A stretch of 64,000 bases of DNA, from assembly GCA_029339505.1 (NCBI GenBank), contig JAQISU010000169.1, positions 7,060,001 through 7,124,000 of the forward strand, given 5' to 3'. Under the pieces are notes generated by a model. That model was not told where the DNA came from and searched no databases. It saw only the letters and a list, made by a program, of their open reading frames with translations. Of this stretch, positions 12,485 through 27,400 are shown in pieces (positions within the stretch are counted from its first letter, which is position 1; every line of letters begins with the position of its first letter). The stretch is from Unio delphinus. Lineage: Eukaryota; Mollusca; Bivalvia; Unionida; Unionidae. A program made the position numbers and the translations under genes.

Positions 12485-15400
12485 TACAAAAGTCTGCACA
12501 TCAAAGTAGGCCCTTCTTTCCTCCTTTCTTTCTCTCTGAAACTGACGGTTCCACTCAGCTGCAGCTTTTACAGCTTTCTTAGTGTATTCTTTAATTTTGC
12601 CCTTTTCAAGTTTGGGCTGGAAAAATAAAATGCAAATTAATAAAGTTACCCAACATAATCTGAAGATTATTTGCCTTGGCAAGAAAGTAGAAATCATTCA
12701 ACTCATCAGTATTGTGTATAACATCTTGATTGCAGTATTCAAAAATTTTTATGTCCCTTATACTAATGAACATTCCATGCAAGGATTGGCCTCATCAGCC
12801 ATCTGCGCATGCACAAAACAGAACCAGCCCCTCCAACCCTCAGATGACTAGAGAGGTCCTCATCAAATTGATGGACGAACAATAGTATTTAAATCAATGC
12901 AAATATAATCAAACATGCTCTATGGTTATTTTAAAGGGGATTGTGATATTTTATGCAATTTATTAAGGAAAAGAATTGTACAATAAAGAAGGAGAATGAA
13001 AGAATTATTTTAAAAAATACTGCCATTATGTTAATTTTCTACCCATACTGCCTTATCTTTAGTCTCCTAGGTCATTACTGAGTGTAAAATATGTGTGTGT
13101 GTGTGTGTGATTTGGAGTTTTAACATAGCTTTAACAATTTTTCAGTCATATCCCTATGATGTCTGCAGTGTGGCAGTTTATAGTGATGTCTAGCACTGGG
13201 GCATCAAGCCGCTGACATGTAGCATGATGTTCCACCCAGTCACATTATCCTGACACCAGAACAACCAGTACTAATACTAACCTCTTAATACTGAGCACCA
13301 AGCAAGGCAGCTATTAGTACCATTTTTATAAGTCTTTGGTATGACTCTGCTGGGGATTGAACCCACGACTTCCTGAATCCGAGGCGGTTGCTCTAACCAC
13401 CAGGCCACTGGAATGGTCTGCTGTAATTTTATGAAATGCTCTCAAATTTGATAAATTCAACCATGCTGTGAAAGCATTGTTTAAGTAAATTAAATTTCTC
13501 TGACATTTACCCAACTGCATTTAGATCTGGGGATATAAGCCTGCTACCTCCTGAACCCAGTCCAGGAGAGAGAAGAAGAAGAAAAGAAGAAGCAAAAAAA
13601 AAAAAAAAAACATACTAAGGGCAATAACTCTTGTTTATTACCCCATTGCCACTCTCAAGGATCACTAGTTTTAAAGCCAAGCAAAATACCAAAAAGATGC
13701 TTGTATGGTAGGTGATTGAGACGCTTTTTAAGTAATGTGATCATTTGAGTATGTGACCATGGTTGTTTGAAGAGTTTCGTTGTAATATTCCTAGGTAGAT
13801 CTATTGCTAAATCAAGTGGATCATTGACCTAGGACTTGACTCAGTGAAGAGTGGCCATCAGAAATATTTTGAAAATCTGGCCACCTACTTTCTGTGGAGA
13901 ATGTCAGCCAGGACACTTTGTCTGCTGGGATGACTTGCCTGCCGATCTGCAGTTGGCAACACTGATGAAGAAACTGCCAAACCAGCATCCACAAAATGCT
14001 TACCAATCTAACAATATTACACATGCTGACCAATCTAAAAATTGCCCAAAATGTTGGGTCCATACAGTGTCTGGTTTATGAAAGTTTAACTGTAATGAAA
14101 TTTTAAAACCTACATAATTACAAGGTATTATCATTATAAATAAACAAAAAAATACCATACCACTTCATAATCCCTATGTTTGTTGCTGATATTCTGTTTT
14201 TCTCTTTCATGTAACACTTTCATATAATCCTGAAAAAAAAGAATAGTAATTCCTAAAGAAGTTCAATGCTAATAAATTTAATAAATTAATGAATCAAACT
14301 CACAAGCCAATAAAATGTACATGCAAACACTATACCAACCCTATTCATATGCTCCTGCCTTGCTTAGACACAAATTTTAAAGCATTAATGTTATGTTGAA
14401 GTTATATAAATCAAAATAATCACTTGCTACTCTCTTTCTCACATTGTTACCATATCCAATTTGCTGAACTCATTAAAAGAAGCATACACTAAAATGATTC
14501 ACAATTACAAATATAGGATTATTTCATCCACAGCTCTATACAAACTAGAGCATTTAGTGATGGATACAACAAAGAGCATCACATGCTACAATTTTCTTGG
14601 CAGGGTCTAAACTTCTGTAAATGATGTTCAGAATGCTATATATCAAACCAAATCAAGACTTCAAGAGTTGAAACAACATGCCAAATTTGGCCGAAATCCA
14701 ACAATCCTAGGCAAAATTAAGCTGCATAAAGTAAAAGCATGAAGATAATCAGGGGAAATAACTAATGTACTTGAAGTCACAGAATCCTGAAAATCAAACT
14801 CATTCCAACTCTCATCAATATAAACATAACAAATTTGGTTCAAATCCAACTACCCATTAAAAGAATATGCTGTGGAAATGTAAATCAGAAAAATGGGCAA
14901 AAAGGGTGCATAACTCCTGTACATGATAACAAGGATGGATGAAAAGCAAAACTCTTTTGAGGTCTGATAAAAATAAATATGTATGAAAATTAGGTTAAAA
15001 TCCAACAATTCTCTGTAGTTATCTTGTGTAAACCAAATTGTTTGTGAATGGATGAATAGAGAGATAGGTAGTTAGATACAAATCAGTTTTCTGAATGGGG
15101 TCTTAAAAAGTCTTTTTTTTGGTGCAAATTTCAGTCTACACAATAAACACCAAAACTCTGACATAACCTTTCAAAACTGAAACTTTACTATGCCCAAATA
15201 TGTATTTACATAGCAAACCTTGCCGTATTTAGCAATAAAATTTCATATTCTAAGTTACATGTTCAATTTGTGATTATTATAGAGTTGAAATATCAATGAA
15301 CCGAGTTACAGAATAAACCAATCTTTTAAATGTGTTTCTTTCATTTTATTTCCCAGTTATAACACAAACGTTCCACAAAAGGTGATTAGACGTCATCTGT

Positions 15401-18400
15401 ATACCAAGATGGAAGTCAGATGTGAGTGGGATTTGGTGCTAAATTTCATTACATGTATTGGTCAAATTGAAGCACACTCTTTCATGGATGTTACATAGAG
15501 GAGGATTGGGAGGACACTCCAAGAGGTTTAGGAAAAGTAGTGATAACAAATGTGTGCTAATGGATTGATGACATGGGATAATGGACAACAGGCATCCCAT
15601 AACCTCTAATTTATGACCTGTCGAGCTAAAAGCTACATATGGCACGGAAGAACATTCTTGAAAAAGAGGCACAAGCGGGACTTAAAATCACTTACCTGGA
15701 TGACATCTGCCATACAGCCAAATGCTAAAGCTGCAGGCCAAGTCATGGGTTGGTATGCAATTCATTTCACACTGTTTTGAACAAAAAATGGTTTCTGTGT
15801 TTCCCTACATTTTTATTTTCATCCATATTTGATGGCACATCAGCATCATTGTCCAATACTGAAATGTTTTAATGCCAGAATGCTTTGTTTAAAGCCGATC
15901 AAATTCTGTTGAGAGCTTTTAGAGAATCAGTTTCAAAGTTTTACTGTTTTTAGTTGTTGTTGTTCTAGGGTTTAACACCATTTTCCAGCACAGGATAGGC
16001 TATACATGGCGGCCAGTATTACTGGTGGAGGAAGAACCGAGGAAACCTCCAGAAAGAACCACTGACCCACGAGAAGCTACTGGCAAGCTTTCTCACATAC
16101 CCACATTGGCCAAATCTAAGACTTGAACCCAAGCAGACAGAGGTGAGATGGCAGTGATCCGTAATGGAGAGCGCTTTAGACCACTCAGCCAGTCGAGGCC
16201 CCATCTGTTTTTAGTAATGGAGGTCATATTTGATGGTGAATCAGCATAATTAGTACAAAAATTAAAACCCTTTCTGCCTGAATGGTTTCTATGTTAGAAA
16301 AATTCTGCTGAATAATTTCAGAAAGGATCTTTCTATATTTAATAGCAGTAATAGTATTTCATGACAAAATTTAAAGCCTTTTATGATAGGTTCATTTTTG
16401 TCCAATTAAATTATATGGTGTCCAGTCTTTTGTAAAAGCCATTTAAGTTTTTTTTTTTTTAAATAATGGTAACCAGAACTGAATGTGGATCACCATCCTT
16501 GTTATAGAATATAAAGCCTATAATGCAAAAATGTTTTCTTTAAAATTTGGTTAAAATTTGCTTTTAGTAGTTGTTTTTTTAGTAATGGCATCCAGATTTG
16601 ATGGAGATTCAATATCATTTGCATAAACTTGAAAGCTTTCTTGCTAGAATACTTTCTGCAAGACATTTTTGCCATGCAGTGTTCGAGATGTCATTTGAAG
16701 GTTTATCTATTTTTAGAATGATGGCCAAAAACAATAGCTTATAAGCATTATTTGTACAAATCTGAAAGCATTTCCGTAAAAATTTTTTTTATAGATTTTT
16801 AGTAAATGTGGTCATAGTTGATGTTGGATCTTCATCATGTATGCAAAACTGAAAGCTCTTCATATCAGGATACTTTCAGAAAGTTCTGTCCAATTCATCA
16901 ATTATGAGTAGTCTTTTAAAGGTTTTTGAATTTTAATGATGTTAGACATATCTAGTAGATAAGGGATTGGCATGATTTTAAAAAAATCTTAAAATCCTTT
17001 ATACCTGAATCGGGGTCATACCATAAGCTCAGTTGGGAATTTTTTTTAAAAAACAACATTGCACTGAACATCCATTTCATGAAAAACTGCGGTTGAAAGT
17101 ATGTTGAAATCAGAACCGTTTTCATAGGGACCAACTAAATATCGTAAGAAGTCTTTTAGTGAAAACCCCATGTTGATATGAACATCCATGGAATTACAGG
17201 ATTTCCTGAATAGCTGCCATGGTGATCATTTTGGAAATCAGATCAATAACATTTTCAATTAGAATACATTAAGGGTAACCATTTGCATATAGAATCAAGA
17301 AGACCCTAAACCCAGGATGAATGTGTGTGCAAAATTTCACAGTAATCCTCACAATAGTTTACAAGTGATCACAAACTTGTGGTAAAAAACTGATGGATGC
17401 TATATGCATTCTTAATGACATGCCATACAATTTTTGTTTGGAGTTCAGACAAATAAGTTTTATTTATGTAAATTGAAAGCAGTTTTTTATGATGATAAAG
17501 TGATCCTCAAACAAATGAGAAACTACTGTATGTTTTAATAACCTTACTCTGTATTTCTCTGGGTAGTCTCTGGCCATAAAGTCATGAACCTCATCACTCT
17601 TCAGAGCTGTCAAACCTAAATTTAACAAATGTGGACTGTATTAAGATATTTTTCCTTAAAAAAACTTCCTCAACATGACAGCCTGCCTTTCATATTAACT
17701 AGAAACTGTTTTGGGTCTGAGAAGATTCAGAATAAGCCAACAAGAAACCACAAAAATCTTTTATTAACTAAAAGTAAATGAAGCATTATAAAGTTTTAAA
17801 TGTGTCAAAAATCTTAAATTGCAAAATGTGTATAATGCCAAGTATGTGTTAAAAGTTAAATGTTAGATATTTAACAATATTTAACAATTTCATGATATGA
17901 ACAATTCTGAAAACCCATACAATCCATTGGTACTGAATACATGATATTATTTCACAGGGCTAATAAACACAAGAGATCTATAAAGGATCCTAGGGATGTA
18001 CTCTGAACTAGTTCATGAGAACATACTTAAAATATGACATGGTAGTAAATTTAAGGGATCAAATTATGGTAAATAGAACACAAAACGTTTCAATCATATA
18101 AATAATAATTCAGCATATGTAATAATAATTAACAACTATAATCTACTGATGTCCGCTGCAAGAAATATTCAATTATTAATAATAATAATAATATTAATGG
18201 GTCCATGCTGGACAGTGATTTATTTCTTGTTATAATAGAGCAATGTGGTGGAGAAATAGAGAGGAGTGAATGCTAAGTAAATCAAGATTTTCAATCTTTA
18301 CAAACTGCTGCAAAAGAAAACCTTTGAGCCCAATAATAATAACAAATATAATCTGATGATGTCAGCTGCAAAATATATCCAATAGTATAAAATCATCAAG

Positions 18401-21400
18401 ATATATTCTGATATTAATTTTATTTTATACCAATACAATATTTTAGTCTATTTTATTAGGCAAATTATCAGATGATCGTGTGTGAAAAAGACAGTAAACT
18501 TAAAAATCAGTTACTATCTAAAATGAGGGAAAGATGTTGAAGTATGGTACACACAATGTGAAATAACCATTTTCCACACAAGTCCAAGTATTATCAACTG
18601 AAAAACACGACACTACACAGTGAAAACTGCAGAATTTGTAGTTTCTGTCAGGCAATGTACTGTTGGCAAATAAACTTCATTGATTTATAAACCATGACAT
18701 AACTATCTGCAGTAAGTATTTCAAAATATAAAGAGATAATCCACAAACTGTACAAGTAGAATCCACTTTTTAAGTGGAGTTGTGAGAAAGTTACATCTGG
18801 TAAGCAAAGCAGAGCTTAAGATAGGCATAGGCTACTTAATTACACTTCACAGAAACTTCCTGCAGCATTTGTCAAACATAGTCAACACAATTTACATATC
18901 ATGTATAGGTCCTCTCCTTACAGGATAAATATGAAATAATATTGTTTACTTGAAATCACCCAATAAACCTACTGACAGTAATAATTTGCTCAAGATAAGG
19001 CATCCCATATGCTTGAAATTTCATTCACTTCTTTTAAGTTCCATATGTGAATTTTCTGTGGAAATCTTGTCAATTGAACATTAATTGCAGACAAATAAAT
19101 CATTAAACTTACAAGTTTATCATAAGCAAGTAAATACTAGGCTTAAACTGTTTAACAGTTTTTTAAACAGTACTCAGGATACACATATTCCATGATGTGT
19201 GAAACAAAGAACTTGAGAAAAGACAGTAAACTTCACTTTCTATGTATATCTAGAAGAAGTTACTGGCATGGGGATGACTTATTTCACTTGAATTGCCCAC
19301 TAGCATGGACTCTGATAATAATTATAACATATGACTTCTGTTTGTTTTTATCTCTTAAGTGAACAATCCGAATTTGATTTAGATTAACATTTTCATGTAC
19401 ACCGACACCCTGTAATAAAGATAATAATTCTCCAAGTTCATGCAAGACTACTTTTCTAAAATTAAAGGACAAGGTGTTTAAGTAACCAGTGATCAATAGA
19501 TCAAGTCAGCAAAATATCTATACCGATAATTTACAACATTATGTACACATGAAAAAGAAGACTCTAGATTCTAATCTAAATGGGAAAAGTATGCTTTCAA
19601 TTTTATATAACTTTAATTAAAGCCTTGTTTGTAATAATAACATCATTTTCCTTTATGTTTTGACAGAAATTTACTGCAAAGCCTTGTTTGTTTTAGAAAT
19701 ATGTTTAAATCATTCAAACAAATATAATTTTTTAAAAATTAATCAGAAATATATTTTTTAAATAATTTTTACAAACTGAGATTTCCTCCATAAAATGTAC
19801 CAAAGATTCTCACTTATAATTAAAGTCAAATTTCAAACAACAAAGATCTTGATCTGCAGTAGTAGAATAATGTGCCTGCAGATCCTGGTCTATACATTTT
19901 TATTACACTGATTATTTTCTAACAAATTTCACAGACTCATTGAGTATATCCAGTAAGTACCAAGATCTGACTGCCTGGATAGAAAATGGCAAATTAAAAT
20001 TCTTCACTTTAAAGATATCTATGCAGAAACTAAGAATGCTGGAGAATAGGCTGAATACCGTTTACCTAAATCACTCTGAGTTTCTGTGACAACACCCTTT
20101 TCTCTCAGGAAATCTTTTTCATGTTTATCACACACCCTTCTAAACAGATCTGCAAGACACAAAGATTGGGTACAAATTTAGTTTAATTCTGAACACAAAT
20201 TACAATCACCACTATTAACATTAAAGACTGAAAAAATAAATCTGCAACCCTCTGCCACATCTAGATTTATGTGTAGATCATAATAATGCATTAAATCTTA
20301 TGCTTGGTATCAATTTTAATGTGTGTCAAAAGTTTTATGAACATTAAATGAAACCAAATATAATGTTCCATTGAAGCTATACCAATTTAATTTTTATTTA
20401 TAAAATTATAATTTGTTAGTCAAGTCAATGAAGTGTTGCCGCCTTCTACACCCCATTCCTTCTGTCTAACTGGAACATTTAAACAGTGCAATGCAAACAC
20501 TTACCTGGATACTTTCGCTTGAAGCTTTTGACTTCCAGAAACTCACTAACATGTTCCTGTAGCATGTACCAGTCTGCATCAGGCTCCTGTGGCCACTGAT
20601 ATTCATACAGGTTCTCTGCCTTGAGGGGACCACTGTAAATTTAAGAAAATATGTCTAAGGTGAATATAGTCTTGTCACATAAAATAAAATTAAAGGAGAC
20701 CAGAAACCAATGGAAATATGGAATAATAATAACAATAATAACGAAGAAAACCTTATTCTGAGATATTATATGCGACCGCAATCCCAGTATTTAAATATTG
20801 GCATATGTTCAAAGAGCTGAATTTCCGTGACCTTGTATGCAAAATTTCTGCACCTATTCGGTTACTCTCGTGATGTGACGTCATTGTAGCGATTCCAGCA
20901 TCCCGACTGGCGATTTTGTATTGCTTACGGGTGTAAATAACACATTAAGAAAAGGCTGTGGACAACATTTTTTTCTTCTTTTTCAAATGATAAAAGCAAA
21001 GTATGGATACATTATTACAAGTGATTATATTTCAATGCAACACCATACCGTGCTCATTACACTTCTCAAAGGAATGTTACGAGAGGGATCCTGAAAAAAA
21101 GCAGCTCTAGGATATGTGAATGCTAAGCCTAGACTAAAAGTTGAAACTGTTCCAGACATAACATTGTATATTTTAAATCCTGGTAAAAAGTGTCAAACGT
21201 ATGAGTTACGAAAATAGGCAGAAGGCCGAGTAAGTGCTAATAGAAATATGACAGCCCAACACCTGATCATGCTGATAAAATGAGTAAATTTTTTTTTTCA
21301 AGATCACAATCTAAATCAAGTCACCACTGTCCTATGTGAAATTGAGATCTAACTTTAATCAAATGGAAGCTTTGCTAAAACAAAAAAAAAAAAGTAAGAT

Positions 21401-24400
21401 TCTTAACCCTTGAAACGGTCGTGTTTCGAGAACAGCAATTTTAAGTAATCTTAAGAAAATAATAAAATTCATTAAAAACACACAACCTTTCAGTCTATGC
21501 CTATTACACGTAAAATGTATAAACGGTAATCTGTAATTATTGGAATTGATATAAAACTGTCCCTTGGGCAGTTTAAATAGCAATGATTAAAAGAAAAGAG
21601 GTCCAATATAAAATCAAAGTTTCACATTAACTGGCTGACAATATAAATTGGGGGAGGTGACTTTTGACCCCGCCCATTTGCCCCATTGTGCAAGTGCCCA
21701 TGGGACACACCATTTCTCCATGTGAATGATACGCCTTACGGTATTATCCCCCAGGACAAGACCCTTTTTTCATATTCTGGTCTGCATAATAGTTAGAGGT
21801 TAGAATTAGAACATAATGGCAGTTTAACAAATTAACAACTATTTCTTATCATTGCAATTATCTTATGAAAAGGACTGGCCCTCTGACATAATTCGAAGAA
21901 ACCATGTGCTACAAAGTGTGTATGTAAGCACCAGAAATTGATTGGCAAATAAACGATGCCCAATTTTGTTGTAACTTTGAAGCCAAAGACTTCATTTTAA
22001 GAGTTCAAATCTGCAGTCAAACGTTACCGTACATGTATGTGGCCATTGTTTTCCCATATTTTATATCCCACGCTATTTCATTTAGTTTAAGTGTTAAGAT
22101 ATGTAACACTGTTTACTGAATAATATATTTATTTTTAATTAGTTTTTGGGGGCATATATACTGCGTCGTATATTTTATTTTATTCCTTCTTTTAATTTAA
22201 TCATGGTAATGAAACTTTACATATATGGTAGAGGAATGTCAGGTGTTAACTGGTCGAGTTTCTTTGGCGGAAATGGAGATTTTGTTTGCAAAGAAAATTA
22301 TGCAGCCTTCGTTGTGATCATTCATGGGTTTAAAACTAATTGGTGACAATTTTTTTACAAGAAGTACTTCTGTAGTAGTTAAACAATCTGAAATTTATGT
22401 GAATAATGTTTAATCTTAATCTATTTACTGAAGACAAAAACTGTCGTGTGATATTAATTATTTCTTCACTACAATATTCACAAGTGTTAAAATAGAATAT
22501 GGCATCTGTGGATTGCACACTTTATAAAAATTTATGTATGGTTTTTCTTCTTCTAAGAAATGAAAATTAACAGACATGTTGAAATAATCAAGAGTTCTCT
22601 GCGAAATATCAAGAGATATTACGAGATAGGGAGGAAATACCTCCAAAATTGGAAGAAAATAAATTCTTTCTTTCTTCTCCTGGCTTGAGAGTTAACAGAT
22701 ATGAACTGTTCGGGTTTGTGGAATTTCAGTCTGGGCAAGTAAGTTTATTTAAGTCATCAGCCTGTACTTAAAACATTTATTTCAGTACTGACCAGTACAG
22801 TACGTAATCTATTTTAACGAGGCATGTATATACTTACAGATTTATCAATACGCTAACTTTAGCCTGCATGTAAAATACACTGTAATTGAATTATAAAAAG
22901 GAAGCTTCTTAATTTTGAAATTAATTACTTATGATTTCCTCCTCGCAGATTTATTTGTGGGGTGTTTTTTTGTGTGTGTGAAAAATTACTTCCAATGAAA
23001 ACTGTTCTCAATGACCTTTTACACCTGTCTGGGCGGTAATGGATATTGTTTCACACACAAGTCGGTTCCCGATCAAGTCTCTTAGCCCATAATTCAGTAT
23101 TATCTCTCACAGATGTACATTTTACAATATATCAGTCTGTGTGTGTGTGTGTGTGTGTTATGGGTAGGTTATGAATATGCTATTTACATATAATACGATT
23201 GAACCTCATCTTTCTTAAATTAATTTATTGCATTGTGGCAACAAAAAAATTTGTTTGCATTGGTCACCATCACTTAATCATTTTCACATTTTTGCACAGC
23301 ACACACCTCATCAGTATTTATTTTAAAATTACATTGTTTTGTTTTTTTAAATTCCAAAATATAAAATAATTACATTGTTTTGTTTTTTTAAATTCCAAAA
23401 TATAAAATAATTACATTGTTTTGTGTTTTTAAATTCCAAAATATAAAATAATCACATTGTTTTGTGTTTTTAAATTCCAAAATATAAAATAATTACATTG
23501 TTTTGTGTTTTTAAATTCCAAAATATAAAAAAATTACATTGTTTTGTGTTTTTAAATTCCAAAATATAAAATATGAGCACCTTCTTACTGCTGTACTTTT
23601 TCTGCTGATATGTCTTAAAAACATTGTTAAAACATACTTCAACATATATAGTTATGAACATATCTCGAAAGCAGATTCAACATTTGAATGTGCAACCCAA
23701 ATCTGGTCTCCTCCTGTCTGTCTCCCTTGCATTGTTTGGTTTGTATTCAAGGAATGGCTAGTATTGCATCACGGGACTATGTGATCTGTTGTCTCATTAA
23801 AAGTCGGAAAAACTCGGCAATTTACGGAATCGTGGTATCTTCTATGCAATATAATCACTATCCACCTATCATATTGAATTTATAAACATTACAGTCTAAC
23901 TACAATTTGTAGAGAATTACATACATAAAAGGACATTTTTTATTTCTGGTCTCCTTTAAGTTTTTATATATTTAAGGGGAAAAAAATCAACAGCGGCTCA
24001 ACCACCATCACCTTCATGATCACCATTAGCAACAGCATCACTACCACTAGCAACAACATCTCATAAATTGCATCTGTGACACTCTATATTTTCATTATGT
24101 TCTTTGACCAAATAAATTGTGTGGATAATTGATTAAGGAAAAAAGAACAGATGACAGACTTCACATTTGGACTACCATTGAAACTCAAAAATTGGCACCA
24201 AACTAAATATTCATAAGCAATTTATTGTTTAAATAACTAAAGATTTTACTTACTGATCATCTCCAGTAATATCCTGTGTTACACTGCTAATGCTACTTCT
24301 CCTGGGCTTCTTGGCTGGGGTAGAGTCTTGAGTTTCTGTCACAGCACTGCTTGGTGTGTCAGGTCTTTGGAAACATTTGTCATCGGGTGCACTCAGGTTT

Positions 24401-27400
24401 GCAGCTTCATCAAATAGACTCAAATTTTGCCTTCTCTGGTACTGCAGAAAATTTGGCTCTGAATCTGGAACACTTATACCAGAACTTTCATCCATGAAGC
24501 TTAAGATGGAAGATTCATCAGGAAAACTCAAACAAGAATTTTCCTCTTGTGGTGTGTTAAGACATGAATTATCTAGGGCAATGCTTTCAACAGAACGCTC
24601 ATCACCAGTGCTGGTATTTGAGTTTTCTTCCGCTTTAAGTATTTTGATTTTATCAAACAAAGGTTTGCTGATATTTGAGCTTTCCTCATCTGGGAGAACA
24701 ATGGTCTCAGTCCTTCTAGTAATGCTGACCTCTGATGTATCCATAGCTTCGGGAGGTGATGAGCTGTTGACACTAATTTTGGTCTGATCTTCTATGGGAA
24801 TATTCAAAGTGGTATCATCAGAAAGTTTCAAACAGGAATTTTCATGACTCTTGATTGAAGTATCTACAATTGATTCTATATTAGCTTGACCTGTACTGTG
24901 TCTGGTGGTGTCAATTGACATACTTTGTGAATCATGGTTCAAAAGATTCAAACTTATATTTTCATCTGAACCAATACTATTGTTAGAATCTGATATCGGC
25001 TTGGAAACTTTATCTTCTATTATGTCTCTATCTCTTTTTCCCTGTTCCTCTTCTGAAGTGCTAGCAAGCACATGAAATTCCTTGTTTTTTGGCACAGCAG
25101 ATTGGGAAATTATTTCTGATTGATCATTATTTGTTTTATCAACTTTACTTTGTTTATCTTCAAGCTCACTTTGTTTATCCTCAACCTCACTCTGTTTATC
25201 CTCAACCTCACTTTGTTTATCCTCAATCTCACTTTGTTTATCTTCAACCTCATTTTGTTTATCCTCAACCTCACTTTGTTTGTCTTCAACCTCACTTTGT
25301 TTATCCTCAACCTCTATTTGTTTATCCTCAACCTCACTCACATTTAGCTCATTTTCATAAGACATGCATTCAGACAAGTCCACATTTCCTGTGTTTACAT
25401 AAGATTCTTTATGTTCTATTGGTTGTTCCTTGTTATCCGTTTTTTCCTGCTGAACCCCTTCTCTTGAATCTTCCATTATAACTGGACTAATGCCATTATT
25501 GTTATCTTTTTGCTCAACTTTGTCTGAAGCAACTTCCGATTTTGGTGCATCATCACAGTAATTGTTCTGATTTAAACAGTGTGACTTGTTGAAGTTTTGA
25601 CTTTGTGAATCATTCAATTCCTGCTTACCCTTATCTGATGCCTCCTTGTCAGCATCTTCTTGTTCTGTAACTTCCTGTCGCTCTACTTCTTTACCTTCCT
25701 CCGATTCTCCACATAGAGAAATTTCATCCCTTATTCTTTCATCTAGCATCCCAGCATTGTAGGGTTTTGCATCATCATCTATAGAATATGTCATGCATTT
25801 GTCAAACTCATTAGCCTGTTTCAAGTCTTGCGTTTCTTTTAATTTAACCTTTTCATTATTTTCTGCCTTTTCCTGAGACTCCTCATCTTTTTTTCTCTCA
25901 AAGAGGGTTTTCAAACTGGAGTCAGCTGAATTATTAGTATTGTTCTTTTCATTTGCATCGCTCTCTGGTACTGACTGACTGACCATTTCATCAATCCCTT
26001 TCTCTTCTGCAGCATTACAACTCTCTTCTTTTTTCTCCTCAATCTCTGCCTTCTTTGAGGAATCCATCTTTGAAAATAAATATTTTTAAAATGTGTGAAA
26101 TTGAGTCAATAACAATTGGGCCGATATTCATATTAAGATGTAAGGTGGGACTAAGAAATGTGATCAAATAGTAATATTTAAACTTTTGCAGTGGAATTGA
26201 GTTAGAGTGTGTATGTGGTTTGGATTTTTACCATAGCTTAAACAATTTTAGTTATATTGCTATAATGTCTGCAATGTGGCAGTTTATAGCGATGTCTAGC
26301 AATGGGGCATCATGCTGCAGACAAGTAACATCATGTCCCACCCAGACACATAATCCTGACACCAGACTAACCAGTCCTAACATTAACCTCTAAATGCTGA
26401 GCACCAAGCAAGGCAGCTGCTGGTACCATTATTATAAGTCTTTAGTATGACTTGGCCAGGGTTTGAACCTATGACCTCTAGCATCCATGACAGATGCTCT
26501 GACCACTTAGGCCACCAGAGCAGTCACCTGAATCAAAAACATATACTTAAACATCACTTCAAAAAGGTGTATTATATCTTGCATCATCTGTGTCTATAAA
26601 AAAAATGTATATGACAGTATATAACTTTATTTTGTACTAATTTTTTTTATAGATTTTATGACAAAGTACAAATAAATAGCTTTTCAGGACAAAATCATTG
26701 AAATATCTGAACAAACCTAACCATATTAACAAGTGACACATGAATTGCGAGTATCTGATATGTCATCATAAACACTACAGAGTGAACCCCAATTTCTGTA
26801 CAATTTCTTAAGTCTCACGGCTTAAAAAAGGGTTCATTTAGGGGGAGGGAGGTAGCCAGAGCCTGCAAAATAAAATAAATTAAAAAGTATCACATAGTTT
26901 TACATTTAATAAAAATCAATCAAACTGTAAACTGTTAAAAAGAATTAATTATTGACCAATAATGAATAGTTTTCTGGCATTGCGAATCCGAACCATGTAT
27001 TGACACATGACCGTACTAATCATAAAAATGTATACCGGTACATTAAATGTAACTTATAGGTGTGTGATGATAAAATTTATGTGGAGCAGTGATGCTAATC
27101 TCTTTTTGTACAAATGAACTTCAAGAGCTGAAGGAAATTTGTACATGTAAGTACGATATTTGGTTAAGAGCAACCATTGTAAATTCATAAAAATCAGCAA
27201 AATAGCTCGTGATTTATCAGGCATCAGCTCTTTTCCTTGACTGCATGCAGATTGAGCATAAATGAAAATGGCATGTAATGTTACACATATTCTTTGCCAC
27301 AGTTGACAAGAGTGGAAACCGGAAATTTTTGCATGTACACTTCGACAGAGAGGAAGACAGCAGGCTGTGGTAGACAAAACATGACATTAATAGATGCTTT

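Larger units (their letters stand above)
20690..23959. mobile_element. Putative DNA element bounded by 17-bp inverted repeats
   Basis: TTAAAGGAGACCAGAAA at 20690-20706 has its exact reverse complement at 23943-23959. A TA or TTAA target site is included in the repeat. The 3.27 kb between them fills most of PHF10 intron 2. It has no long reading frame and no recognised transposase. It includes sequence 22240-22700 that recurs at 32810-33250 outside the gene. The class is uncertain (Tc1/mariner-like TA or piggyBac-like TTAA target). The ends could also be a chance pair, though a 17-bp exact match at this spacing is unlikely by chance. Confidence 0.5.

Noticed and set aside
13340..13420. tRNA gene on the minus strand
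   Set aside because: It belongs to SINE family B, with a second headed copy at 26205-26525.
25089..25481. Plus-strand frames opposite PHF10 exon 2
   Set aside because: They are shadows of the EVEDKQS coding repeat on the opposite strand.
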